Part shown: piece by piece, positions 11,017 to 21,440 of the stretch
How positions within the stretch are numbered: position 1 is the first letter of the stretch
How the letters are laid out: each line of letters starts with the position of its first letter
NCBI GenBank assembly: GCA_027576995.1
Contig: JANBQC010000001.1
Location: 141,655 to 205,654, forward strand
Length of the DNA: 64,000 nt
Direction: 5' to 3'
DNA from: Dimargaris cristalligena
Taxonomy: Eukaryota; Kickxellomycota; Dimargaritomycetes; Dimargaritales; Dimargaritaceae
The notes under the pieces: generated by a model
Told to the model about the DNA's origin: nothing
Database searches by the model: none
Seen by the model: the letters and a program-made list of their open reading frames with translations, nothing else
Program-made: the position numbers and the translations under genes

Positions 11017-11884
11017 GGTGACGGGTGGAGGGGGGGATATGGCGCGAAGGGGGAGGGGGGTAAAAGAACTGGAATCGGGAATACTCCAGGAAGTGGATGA
11101 AATAAGAAGGGTCAGATGGTGGAAAGAGAATTGGGGGAATGCTCAGATAAGTCAAGATGAGGGCTAGTAGAGTATAGTAACGGTAAGCAGGCCTAGGGAG
11201 TTGGAACGAGCTGACAAATAAGAGTGGCCTATACCACTACCACTACCACTACTAATAGTCAAGGTCAAAGGGGCCACATATGGGGAGGTGGGATATATGC
11301 CTGCAACAAGCTCTGCAGAAGATACGAGGGGGAATCTGGATATAATAATCTCATGTAACCTCTCCTTTTATAAATACAATCTAAGGGCCTGCTGTATCCA
11401 AGTTACTTATATATATATATATGTATATATTCCTTTATACCATTTCTTATCGATATATGCTCTGTGAGGAAAGAGTGTAGTAAGAAAGACCTCTCCTCCT
11501 CACAAGAAGTACGCCGTCGTGGGTCACGCTGGTTCTCTCCTCTATATATGCGCCTGAAGGGGAGGGGCGGCAACTACGTAGAGGTTGGTTTGACGCCCAA
11601 TTACCTGACCACTCTTCTTTTCTTTTCCACTCTCTCTTTCTCTTCATTGATTCGGTTGTTATTATTTTTCCTTCTGTTCGGAACCTCTCCATACCAGCCG
11701 GCATTGGTTAGACTCTCTCTGTACCAGGCGCCAAGACTCAGTGTACTGCTCCCTCCCCTCCCGTCTCCAGCGCCTATAGGCACACACACATACACACCCC
11801 TCCTCCCCTTCGCTATTCCCTTTAGACTACCCGCCGCCCCGTGCGTTACATATTTCGGAATTTCCAACCACCTTGTACGGCGCC
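11017..11884. promoter_or_regulatory. Divergent promoter region (SCL1 / DnaJ)
   Basis: The region lies between two divergent start codons. It contains a (CCACTA)-type run near 11232-11258, an AT alternating run near 11408-11428, and a pyrimidine-rich stretch before the DnaJ start. I see no exon. Function inferred from position only. Confidence 0.5.
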
Positions 11885-13294
11885 ATGTTCTCGTTTAGCG
11901 GCAATAAACGGTCTGACAAGCCCGCCATTGCGTCCCGCAAGCCCCAGTATGCCACTACGGGCTGCCCGTCGTGCCAGCAATTCCTCGAATTCGCCCTTCC
12001 CCCAGCCCAACCCGATGACGCCACCATCGTTAATATCCGCTGCTACCACTGCCAGTGTGTGTTCGAGGTTGACCTCAAAATGGTCCCCACCTGGTGCCCC
12101 ACCGAAGCCCCCCCTTCCACCTCGTCTCCGCCGACCCCCTCGAGGGCAACTGAGCAATTCTCCTCCCAACGCCGGATAGGCACCGACGACAGCCCCCTTG
12201 AAACGGAATACTACGAGCTACTGGGGGTTTCGGTCACGGCCTCGGCCGGTGAAATCAAAAAACAATACTACAAGCTGGCCATGCAATACCATCCCGACAA
12301 GAACCCCGCGCCCGAGGCTCAGGACAAATTCAAGAAAATTTCCGAAGCCTACCAGATTCTCTCCGACCCCCAGCTGCGCAAGCGTTACAATGAATTTGGC
12401 TCCAACCGGTCGGTGCAGCCCGAAGGCGGTTTCATGGACCCCTCGGTGTTCTTCACCCAGTGCTTCGGCGGTGAACGGTTCGCCGATTTGATTGGCGAAA
12501 TTTCCTTCGCCAAGGAGTTCAAGGACATTATGATGGAGGAGGCCGCCGCGGGAGGGGAAGCCACCCCGCCCGAGGAAGCTACCCAACGCATCGATACCTC
12601 CCCCGTCCCCGGCAAAGGAGGCGCCCCCGCTAAGCCGGTCCTCAGCGAAGAAGAGAAGGCCGCCAAGAAAAAGAAGGACCAGGCCCGCCAGGAACAGCGC
12701 GAGGCGGCCCACGAGGAGCGAGTGTCCAAGCTGGTCGAGAACCTGAAGCGCAAGCTATGCCTGTATACCGAAACGGAGTGCGACGCCCGCGCCCTCCGGG
12801 CCTTCCAGGAACTCATGGAAGTCGAGGCCAACGAACTGAAATTGGAATCGTACGGAGTGGAACTCCTACATGCCATCGGCTACGTCTACTCTTACAAGGC
12901 CCGGCAGTTCCTGCAGCGCACTGATTTGTTCGGTCTGCGTTCGTTTATCCATAATGTCCAAGACACCGGCCATCGTATCGGGGGCACCTACTCCACCATC
13001 CGTTCCGCCGTTGACCTTCAGCGCACCTACGAGGAGTTAGAGGCCGCCGACCAGAAGGGGTTCACCCCCGAACAGAAGCGGGAGCTGGAGGAGCTGGCGG
13101 CCCGCAAGGGTCTCGAGGCCATGTGGAAGGGGTCCAAGTTGGACATTGAGAATGTGCTGCGGGATGTCTGCGAACGCACTCTTAATGAAAAGGGCATCGA
13201 CAAGGCCCTGGCCAAGAAGCGCGCTACTGCTCTCAAGGTAGTGGGTGACACCTACCAAAACGTGAAGCCGGATCCCGAGGACGTCAAACCCTAA
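11885..13294 (+). CDS. DnaJ / DnaJ-X chaperone with N-terminal zinc ribbon
   Basis: Single exon of 469 residues from ATG 11885. Residues 27-58 form a CPSC ... CYHC zinc-ribbon-like pair followed by VFEVDL, as in MJ0042/LSD1-type small zinc fingers. A J domain follows at about 108-170 with the HPD motif at 136-138 (YHPDKNP). The remainder resembles the DnaJ-X C-terminal domain found in yeast Caj1 and Djp1 ([23 protein letters not shown], then the long helical part with [12 protein letters not shown] and [17 protein letters not shown]). Family members are Hsp70 co-chaperones in the cytosol; Djp1 helps import into peroxisomes and mitochondria. The Lys/Ala-rich segment near 255-285 is a probable linker. 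The zinc ribbon in front of the J domain is unusual relative to the yeast proteins. Confidence 0.85.
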   Translation: MFSFSGNKRSDKPAIASRKPQYATTGCPSCQQFLEFALPPAQPDDATIVNIRCYHCQCVFEVDLKMVPTWCPTEAPPSTSSPPTPSRATEQFSSQRRIGTDDSPLETEYYELLGVSVTASAGEIKKQYYKLAMQYHPDKNPAPEAQDKFKKISEAYQILSDPQLRKRYNEFGSNRSVQPEGGFMDPSVFFTQCFGGERFADLIGEISFAKEFKDIMMEEAAAGGEATPPEEATQRIDTSPVPGKGGAPAKPVLSEEEKAAKKKKDQARQEQREAAHEERVSKLVENLKRKLCLYTETECDARALRAFQELMEVEANELKLESYGVELLHAIGYVYSYKARQFLQRTDLFGLRSFIHNVQDTGHRIGGTYSTIRSAVDLQRTYEELEAADQKGFTPEQKRELEELAARKGLEAMWKGSKLDIENVLRDVCERTLNEKGIDKALAKKRATALKVVGDTYQNVKPDPEDVKP

Positions 13295-14202
13295 CTAGCC
13301 CCCACCGAGTTGGGGAAACTTACTTGGAGAGATTGTAGTGGCTTTACGGAACCCCGATGTGTTGCTGCACTTTAATGATGTTTGAAATATAGGTTCTCTT
13401 TTATTATTTTTGCCACGCGTGGATGCCTCCGACTTGAAGGGGGGGAGTCTTGCGCCAGCGGTGTAGTCATTTCTTATTCAGTTCTATCCCCCCTCGTTTT
13501 GAGCTTTCATCCATTTCACCTACCATCTATATACAAGCCTAATATTAAAAATATACCCCCCTCTCACTTTCCCGTATTGTGGCTGAGATGCTCCGGCATA
13601 GCTGAGCCAGTATGGTTTAATGGTTGGCAGCGGTCCAAACACAACGTAGATTTGGAATGGGCACAACCCCTTCCTTCCCCCCCTTAAGCCTTCTCTCGTA
13701 TCGCTTGATTCCTGGCTAATTCCAAAATCGATTAATCTCTCCACTCACCGTACCATCGCCATCTAAATATTATCTAAGATTACGTGGCAACCCTCCGGCT
13801 GCAAATAGACGGGGCCTTTCCCAATAACCACCATTATCTATTTGTTTGTGTATATTTACAATAGGGGGGTCAGCAATGGGCGCAAATTGGCGGGAAATGT
13901 CGACCTTGTTTCACAACTACTCCCAATAATCTAGCTAGGTCAACTGCATGAGGATTAGTGGCAGTACTATACTCCCAGTACAAGAGACAACCCAACAATT
14001 GCCCAAATCAGCCAGGGAAGGGGAATCCCGAAAAACATAGTTCGGTCCAATATAATAAGGCCATGGTGCATTTCATTTTATTTTAGCACCACACGGGTGG
14101 AAAACGACGAACGCGAACCAGGAGAGAACAGGCTAATATTAGGCAAGAATCCGATTGTACAGCAGAAAGAATCGACGGGGACAAATGGTGTCGCGGGGCG
14201 AG
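13295..14202. other. Convergent intergenic region
   Basis: Lies between the 3' ends of the DnaJ gene and the uL11 gene. AT-rich, no supported exon, RNA gene or repeat seen. Probably holds both terminators. Confidence 0.55.
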
Positions 14203-14706
14203 TTACTCTTCGGGCACTTCGAATTCACCCTCCTCGATCTGGTCGCTGACGTCCTTGGGGCTCTGGCCATCGACGGTGCAGCCCACCGAGAAGCAGGTTC
14301 CCAGAATCTCCTTGACGGTACCCTTGAGTTCGCGGGCCATGGACTTGTCGGCCTCACGCATCTTGCGGGCAATGTCGACGATTTCGTCAAAGGGAATGTT
14401 ACCGCTGTGCTTGATGTTCTTCTCCTTCTTGCGGTCACGGAGGGGCTCCTTCAGGGCCCGGATGACCATGGAGGAGGCAGAGGGCACGACGGAGACGGCA
14501 GCCTGACGGTTCTGGATGGTCAGCTGGACGGTGATGCGCAGACCCTTCCACTCCTGGGTGGCCTTGGCGATGTCTTCACCAATCTTCTTGGGGGACAGAC
14601 CGAGGGGACCGATCTTGGGGGCGAGGGCGGACGAGTTACCGACCTCACCACCGGTGGTCCGGAGGGTGATGATCTTGATTTCGGTGGGGTCGAACTTGGG
14701 AGGCAT
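14203..14706 (-). CDS. RPL12: 60S ribosomal protein L12 (uL11)
   Basis: Single exon of 167 residues on the minus strand. It starts [11 protein letters not shown] and carries the uL11 segments [43 protein letters not shown] and the C-terminal RNA-binding part with GNIPFDEIV and [14 protein letters not shown]. Length matches the eukaryotic cytosolic protein (165-166). uL11 forms the base of the ribosomal stalk and contacts the GTPase-associated centre of the large rRNA. It has no mitochondrial leader, so it is the cytosolic form. It is divergent from EIF1AD. The absence of introns contrasts with several neighbours. Confidence 0.96.
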   Translation of the reverse strand: MPPKFDPTEIKIITLRTTGGEVGNSSALAPKIGPLGLSPKKIGEDIAKATQEWKGLRITVQLTIQNRQAAVSVVPSASSMVIRALKEPLRDRKKEKNIKHSGNIPFDEIVDIARKMREADKSMARELKGTVKEILGTCFSVGCTVDGQSPKDVSDQIEEGEFEVPEE

Positions 14707-15472
14707 GGTGACAGATGGATGGATGGATGAACGGCCGGATGGATAACTCGATAGGAGGGGTGTAATACACGAGGGTTACGAAGCAGTGGCAACTGACAAG
14801 AGAGGCCGACCGATGGATTCGTCACTGGTGAACAGTGTGGGGATGTGGAAATAACCAAAGAGGAAGTCTGCGGGAGGGCGCGGGGGAACCGGTGGTTTAA
14901 AGGAGTTAGATGTGCTTTCCCTGGCCAGGCATTAGGAGGGTTGTTGTTGGAGGATGGTGAGGTTTTTTGGTGGCCACTACTAAAACCACTACTATTACTA
15001 CTACTGGTGGTGGCAGCTCTTCTGTGCTGTGCTGTGGGGCTAGCTTGACTATACAACACAGTATTTTGGCCCTTCCAAGAAAGGAGAGTCTGTGTCTGGT
15101 TGATTACAAGTCAGGTGACTTTTATTTTTCTACTTAGCACCCCCCCGCCAAGTAGAAATGATGAATTAGTTACAGCACCCACCCAAAACCACCACCAGCC
15201 ACTACCAATCTCAAGGGTTGGCAGGAGGTTAGGGTAACCGAAACTGTTGGACGATTTTCCCTGCCTAAGTTCTCCAAGTCTAGCTGCATTCGCTTAAACG
15301 ACTTCGACTCGCTTGCCCAGTTTTTGCCTGATTGACCATATCCCCCCAGCTCCGGTTTAAAAAAAATCCAGAGCCTCTCCATAACGGGTCTTATTACCAC
15401 CCCTCCCTCTGCAAGCCTCGTCGTTTGATTCCGTCATTTCTGGCTCTACACTTTATTTCCCTCTTCTGCAAC
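14707..15472. promoter_or_regulatory. Divergent promoter region (RPL12 / EIF1AD)
   Basis: Lies between divergent start codons. It contains tandem TGGA-type repeats close to the RPL12 start (14711-14735), tri-nucleotide ACT/CTA repeats near 14983-15005, and a pyrimidine-rich tract before EIF1AD. No exon seen. Confidence 0.5.
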
Positions 15473-16009
15473 ATGGCCCGGAAAAAAAGAGCCACTGTCG
15501 AAGTCCTTGACCTACTGCCTATTCCCGCTGGTCCGAATGAGGCCATTGTACGCGTGCTGGCGCCCATGGGCAAAAATCTGCATCGGGTGCAGGTCCCTTG
15601 TTCTGAAGCGGCCCGCCTACACCCAACCGCGGCGAGCGACTCTGCCGCCCTATTCGTGGAAACCCTGTGCCATCTGCCAACCAAATTTCGCAATACGGTT
15701 TACATCAAGCGGGGCTCCATGCTGATCGCCGACATCACCGGACTCGACCAGGGCAAGGTGGGGGGTGAGATTCTACATGTGCTTTACCCCAAGCAAATCA
15801 AGAATCTGAAGGATTTGGGACATTGGCCCACCGTGTTAGACCAACCCATCGGAGGCGGGGTAACTCCCGTCCCCGGTCCTCCAGAGGCCCAACATACCCC
15901 CTCCGAGTCCGAGTCTGGGGACAGCGACTCCGATCTATTCCAAAATTCCAACCACCGTCAGTTTTCCGAGGCCTCCAGCTCCGACTCCGATACCGACTCT
16001 GACAACTGA
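15473..16009 (+). CDS. EIF1AD: EIF1AD-like S1/eIF1A-domain RNA-binding protein
   Basis: Single exon of 178 residues. An eIF1A-type OB fold spans about 15-120: IVRVLAPMGKNLHRVQVP, LPTKFRNTVYIKRGSMLIAD and ILHVLYPKQIKNLKDLGHWP. An acidic serine tail follows with the hallmark DSDLFQNSNHRQFSE, which closely matches the DSDLFVNTNRRQY motif of human EIF1AD. EIF1AD is a nuclear and cytoplasmic protein recovered with late pre-40S ribosome maturation factors, so a role in small-subunit biogenesis is likely. It is not the initiation factor eIF1A itself, which lacks this tail. Baker's yeast has no obvious orthologue, which argues against a close relative of Saccharomyces. Confidence 0.9.
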   Translation: MARKKRATVEVLDLLPIPAGPNEAIVRVLAPMGKNLHRVQVPCSEAARLHPTAASDSAALFVETLCHLPTKFRNTVYIKRGSMLIADITGLDQGKVGGEILHVLYPKQIKNLKDLGHWPTVLDQPIGGGVTPVPGPPEAQHTPSESESGDSDSDLFQNSNHRQFSEASSSDSDTDSDN

Positions 16010-16297
16010 GCGAGTCCAGACTCCCTCGTGTACCTTTAGTCCCCATTACTTTGCATTGTACAGCATCCCTTAATCATCTCCGTTTTATATGCCCATAATG
16101 GGTGCTGGCCACAGTGCCCGCTCAATTTCCGATTTTATATAGATTTCCACAAGATCACGATTATCGGCTGATATAAATTCACTTTCATTCAATGACAATA
16201 CGTCATGTCTGCGAGCGGATAACAAACGAGTATTAATTCAGTAAGCAATGCAAGTGGTGAACAGAAGTAGGCAATCCCGGCCAGTTCGCCTATAGGG

Positions 16298-17818
16298 TCA
16301 GAGATCGTTCTCCAGGCGGTAGGCAACTAGAGCATCGACTTTGTGGACATCGGTGGAGAAGGACCGGAGCTTGACTTGTTCCGAGTTTTTCTTGATATAG
16401 TGGGGATCCGAGTCGATCCAAGTGGTCGGGACGTCGGCGTCTTTATCGGCATAGACCAGGATATTAAACGTACCTATGTTCGAGCAGTGAATTCCAATGG
16501 CATACATATAAAGTAATTTTTAAATATGTTGTGCAGTAAAGGTCCCAATGATAAAGGGCGTCATCGTCCCCCATGTAAGCTATATCAACCGTGGATAAGG
16601 GGAATGCCGTCTTACACTTCTCTTCGAGCATGGGTAAAAAGGTCACGCTGGCGGTAATTTGCCGAATAATTGCGGCAATTTCCGCATTGATGGCCTTTTC
16701 GCTTTTGGGGGTGACAGAAGTACTACGAGTATGGTACCGGTATAGTGTTGTTGATGTCAATGTTGGTTGGTGGTTTTTTGGAAAATAAAATAACAATAAT
16801 AATAATAATAATTTGGAAAGAAAAACTGGGGTTAGTAGAATACTACATTTCGATAGATTGGGATCAACTCAATCGGCCTGGATAATAATACAGGTCGGTG
16901 AAGGAAGGGCAGTAGTATATTGGCTGGTTATACGCTAAATAATATGTACCCACCTCCCCATACCACTTGGTAAATAAGGGGGGGGTATGGACTGGCGCAT
17001 TGTCCCAAGGAAATTTGTAGAGCCGGCTCGATATACGTACCTCGTATTAGACTTGTCTTCGTCGTTGACAATGTAAATGTCAAACTGCCAGCGCTCGATT
17101 GTTTCTCGAGTTTCCTTGGAGTTAATGGCCATGACCAATTTGCTAAGCTTACCGGCCATCAACCAGTCTGGAGCGACCGTGTAGTAAACAAACCCATTCC
17201 ATTGTATATACTGTTTAGACGGGTCAAGTCAAGTAGGGATGAGGGAGTGGACCAGTACAATAGCCGAGGTGTGTTTCAACAGCAACCGCTACTAGGTGGG
17301 GGTAGGGAGTGGTGTGAACCGCAGTACTTACTATCCAGCTGGGCCGTGATTTGTTTTAAATAGGTCTTGAGGGCATCGTCGGTGGAGACCAGCATATTTA
17401 ACCCATACTTTTGGATCATTTTGAAATCCTCCGGCGGGTACAGCCCCCGCTGGAATAGAATGCTACTCAGGAAACGCGGGGCAGTTGGACATAACCAAGA
17501 AGCTTCGTTTGAGTGAGGATACATAGAAAGCGGGCGGGGGAAGTCAACATCAATGGAGAACTGTCCCCACCGGACCAACCATTATCGGCAACTTGCTAAA
17601 CCTACCTGTTGATGCTATAGTCTAGCCGGAGTAAGCGGGGCACAGAGGTAAAAGGCAGTCAGAAGGAATGGGGTCGTTAAGTCTTCCGCATGTGAGATGG
17701 TGGCCGAGGAGGTCGGGCGCTTTAGAGACGGGGGGGGCTACTTACCGAAAAACTCGGAAACAATCTGAGTGGATCCGCGCAGGGTGATTTTACCCTTGGT
17801 CGCCTGAGCTGTCGCCAT
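16298..17818 (-). CDS. MAD2: Mitotic spindle checkpoint protein MAD2 (HORMA domain)
   Basis: Six exons on the minus strand: 17818-17746, 17621-17606, 17462-17332, 17167-17041, 16722-16616 and 16473-16298, giving 209 residues (205 in human, 203 in fission yeast). The HORMA domain is complete. ITLRGSTQIVSEFF, SILFQRGLYPPEDF, YGLNMLV, ERWQFDIYIV, IIRQITASVTFLP and the C-terminal safety belt with SEQVKLRSFSTDVHKVDALVAYR are all present. MAD2 binds MAD1 at unattached kinetochores and traps CDC20 to block the anaphase-promoting complex. Exon 2 is only 16 nt. It supplies DYSIN and part of a Ser, exactly the residues that join SEFF to SILFQRG in the family, which supports it strongly. Confidence 0.93.
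16790..16812. repeat. (AAT)n microsatellite
   Basis: Run of AAT trinucleotides in the MAD2 intron between exons 4 and 5. Simple-sequence repeat, no further meaning seen. Confidence 0.85.
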
Positions 17819-18459
17819 GGTAGGGATAAGGAAGGAGGAGTGTGGGGTGAAAGGGGAATGCGGTGGATATTAGAATGCGAAATAGGAATAAGGAGGGGTT
17901 AACAAGGAAGGAGAAAGCAGGCGGACTTCATTTTCATGCTACCCGGGAAGAATAAACACTTCCGACTGTCTAGTCACTTTCCACTTATCCAGTGGGCTTG
18001 TTGGTGGTCTTGGTTCCTGTTGGCCCATAAAAGTAAATAGAATATATATATATCATTATTATTATGAATCAGTGTAGCGTGTGTGTGTGGTGGTGGTGTT
18101 GCCATCTTGGCCAAGTTAGCTCATCAGGTGATTTAGTTAGTGTACTTCCTGCTATTAATGCCACACATTTCCTGTTGCTGTATCCACCAGATTCAAATAA
18201 AAACACTGAGCTGCGGCATGGCGCATTGTGTTATTAATTAGTTTGTATATACGAAGAGTTTAATAGAATAGAAATTAAAAATGCCATAAATCGAGATATA
18301 CGCTTTAAAAATGAACAAAATAGAGGGTGAGATATCCTTGCATTTACACATACATCGGTGTATAGATATACAATGTGCAGGGCAGCATAGCGGGGAAAAG
18401 GAGAGATTGATAAGCCTCACCCTAGACAAGCCCGAATAGGGTCAAATACCAAGGTGGGC
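17819..18459. other. Intergenic region
   Basis: Lies upstream of MAD2 and downstream of VMP1, both on the minus strand. AT-rich, with alternating TA near 18042-18052 and GT runs near 18077-18098. No exon recognised. Confidence 0.55.
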
Positions 18460-19125
18460 CTAGGAATCCCTATTCTTGGAAGCGGCTGTGACCATGGGCG
18501 ACGAGGAAGGGGGATCCCGGGCGGCAATCTCCTCCTCTAGGGCCGTCGTGGCACAGGACTCCATGATGGAGATTACAAAGTAGAGTAGGGTGAGGACGAT
18601 AAACCCATTCCAGGCGACGGACACCAGGTTGGTGCCGCCGGCGGCATCGGGCATGGCCTGGCCCTGTAGGGCCAGGATTTGGTTCTGGATAACCCGTTCA
18701 ATAGTTTGGCGAAGGATTGGCGAGTAGTGTTCAACCAACTGCAAAAGGCGGTCAAGGCTATCTTGGGAAAAGATCAAAATCACCGTCACGGTTTGAATAG
18801 TGCTTTTCACCACGGATTTGCCCAGAAAGGTGGCGGTGAAGAACGTGTGGAACGGCACCAGGAAGTGGCCGCAGGTAATTCCGGCCAAGTCAAACAAGGG
18901 ATTGGGAATCGATGCAAAGAGGAAGATGCCGATGAAGCCTAGGCGTTGTAGCATTTTGTAGACGGCTAATAAGCCTCGCATTTTGAGGGACAGAGGGCGT
19001 TGAGGATCGTCTTGGAGTGAATTGAGGGCATCCAACTCGGGGTTCTTGCGGCCCGATAAGGCAGCTAATAATGGTCGAGCGGGGGTTATAATAAAAACCA
19101 CCAAATGGGTAGTTTAGGGGAGGGG

Positions 19126-19158
<33 letters not shown>

Positions 19159-20251
19159 TCAGGTATTAGACCATCATGAAGATCGGATGTAGTGTAATTT
19201 TATCAGGTGGATTGGCTGAGTAGGATGATCTAATACAGGATATCTATAAAAAAGAAAGGGGCGCTTACCAGCTCGGGCCATAAAGTAGGGAGGCAGCTCG
19301 CCAATTGCAGTACCAGCACCCCAGCATAGGCTTGCCCACAGGACCTTGTGAAGAATGCTGCCGGTGGTTATCGGTACCGACGAGCTATCCCGGCAGACGA
19401 ATCTGCTCGGTAGCGCAAAAATCCAATCCATAGTAGGTCCAAAGGCAGTTAAGTTAGAGGAAGTAAGTAGGTATTCAAAGTACAATGCGGAGAAAAAGCG
19501 CGCAGAATAGGCCAGTGCGATTATTCGGGTTAGTCAACACCCACCAAGAAGGCTGGTTCATATAAATTAACTTACGCAGCAGGACCTCGATCGTCGAATT
19601 GGAGGTGCCCACACCGGTAGGCGGTTAGGGTTACTTCAACAATATGGGGGCCAAGGAAGAGCACGAAGGTATGGAGACCGGCGCCTAGTCCAATGGACGA
19701 GGCAATGCCCAGTAGAACCCAGTAGCTGTACCACATGATGAGGCCGTCCACCTGGGCCAGGGCCTCGGAGTGGGGGCCCTGCCAGGTATGGATTAGAGTC
19801 AAAAAGGCGGCAAGTCCCAGTGTCGACCCGACCCAGTCCCGGCGGGCCAGAAATGCCCGGAGGGCCCCCACCGTGCGCTGGCGTACAAAACTGGAAAAGT
19901 AGTACAGTACGGTGAGCGGAACCTGGTAGAACGATAGGTCGCCTTGCTGTTCGTCGCGGGGGTCATGGGAAGCTGAGTCGGGAAACCGGGGGCTCTGGGG
20001 GCTGGGGGAAAGGGGTGAGGCAGGGTCGGTACTGAGGCGGGCCGGGCCTATTTTATGGGGGGCGGGGATGGCAGTAGATATAGTAGTATTAGTGCCAATG
20101 GTCAGCAGACGCGGTGTTGGGGTTGGCGCGGGCGCAACTATCGTGGCATTAGGATGGGGGGGGGTCACTTACTATCACGGGTGTTGGTGATGATTTTCTT
20201 GATGGGCGACTGGGCGTGCCGGGATTTCCGGCGCTTAATGGGCTTGGTCAT
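18460..20251 (-). CDS. VMP1: VMP1-like ER membrane scramblase (VTT domain)
   Basis: Four exons on the minus strand: 20251-20173, 20047-19576, 19402-19269 and 19064-18460, giving about 429 residues (406 in human). Clear VMP1 signatures are LIMWYSYWVLLGIASSIGLG, LHTFVLFLGPHIVEVTLTAY, GTAIGELPPYFMARA, ASIPNPLFDLAGITCGHFLV and a final hydrophobic helix. These span a VTT (DedA-type) multi-pass core. In animals VMP1 is an ER phospholipid scramblase needed for autophagosome formation and for lipoprotein and lipid-droplet release. Budding yeast lacks it. The first exon encodes a basic, soluble leader (KPIKRRKSRH). The acceptor of intron 1 is uncertain, because a nearer AG at 20138 would also keep the frame and would add 30 residues. 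Confidence 0.9.
19127..19157. repeat. (TA)n repeat in VMP1 intron 3
   Basis: Alternating TA dinucleotides followed by AAAT repeats in the last VMP1 intron. Confidence 0.85.
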
Positions 20252-21440
20252 GACGGGGTAATGCAGTCAATGGGGAGATGGCCGTATAGCCCGGGACTGG
20301 GCGAAGGTGAAGCACTGGAGAAAGAGAGTTACCGATGGTGGTGGTTATCGGAATCGACTAATACTAGACCAAGCAAACGGAGGTTCGCGGGGTCAAGGAG
20401 AGGCAATGCGTAGAGCAAAAATAATGGTGGTAGTAGTGGTAGTGGTAGTGGTGAGGAGAAAGGGTGGTTCCCCCCCCGCCTCAACAACACTACATAAAGC
20501 CGCCCACTAGCTTGGAAAATCTATATAGCCCTCACGAACCACTGCGCCTCCACCACGCATGCACACTCTCACTCTCACTTTCACTCACACACACTTGGCT
20601 TAGGAACGGGTGGAAGAGGAGGGAAGGCTATCTCTGCCATGATTGGTCCGTTGGTTTTCGCACCCCATTTGTTCCCCCAATTTGGGGATTTGTTAGAGGT
20701 CCCTGCTTAGTAGTAGTAGGTGGGTTAGGGTGTACCTTGGGGAACCAGGCCGCGTCGGTCTGTCGGACCTACGGGTAAAATTACCGCCATCCCTGTTGGG
20801 CCTAATGCAATCGGCCATTTACCTTATATATCTTTGGGGTGCTGTACCTGTGCCCTGTACTGGTGGTAACTGGTACTACTAATCAACCCAGTACCAAGAC
20901 GCATTCCTAGTAATTAATTGATTCATCAATGGATAATACAAGCAACTCCGGCCGGGTGGAGCAATAATAGATGGTGTACGGCGGTTTATTGGTGTACGGA
21001 CGGAGTGGTTTACTCTATTCACCTAGGCGGAAGATGTCCCAGGGGGATATCCTCAACCCAAAAATAAATAAACTGGTTAGAGGGGGAGGAAGGGGCTGTT
21101 GTGTCATATAATCAAGGGTCATTAAGAGAAGAGCTTCGTGGCAAAAGAGGGGGTGTCATTAGGACTCTCGCAGGTGACCAGGTCACTCAACCGAGCCAAA
21201 GGAAGTGGGGATGAACAAAATATATAAAAAAAGTAACTAATATATAAAATAAAGAAGGAACCAAGCGGGAGGTGGCCATGGGCAAAATGAAACCCCACCA
21301 ACATTATATAGATATATAGGAAAGATAAACAACAAGGGCCAGAAGGGCACCGGATGCTAAAGTACAGGGCACCAGCCGGGGTAGGCCAGGTCGCGCAAAT
21401 AAATAACCGCGGAGGAGGAAGGAAGTGTCCATCATTCTAG
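20252..21440. other. Intergenic region
   Basis: Promoter side of VMP1 and 3' side of the following unassigned gene. Contains a (GTGGTA)-type run near 20426-20453 and CACTCT/CACA repeats near 20560-20594. A frame at 20464-20778 is made of this low-complexity sequence and is not supported as a gene. Confidence 0.5.

Noticed and set aside
10308..12712. Long frames opposite PSMA6 and the DnaJ gene
   Set aside because: They are antisense shadows of GC-rich real exons whose protein families are certain.
20464..20778. 104-codon plus-strand frame
   Set aside because: Built from CACTCT/CACA repeats and intergenic sequence; no splice context and no family resemblance.
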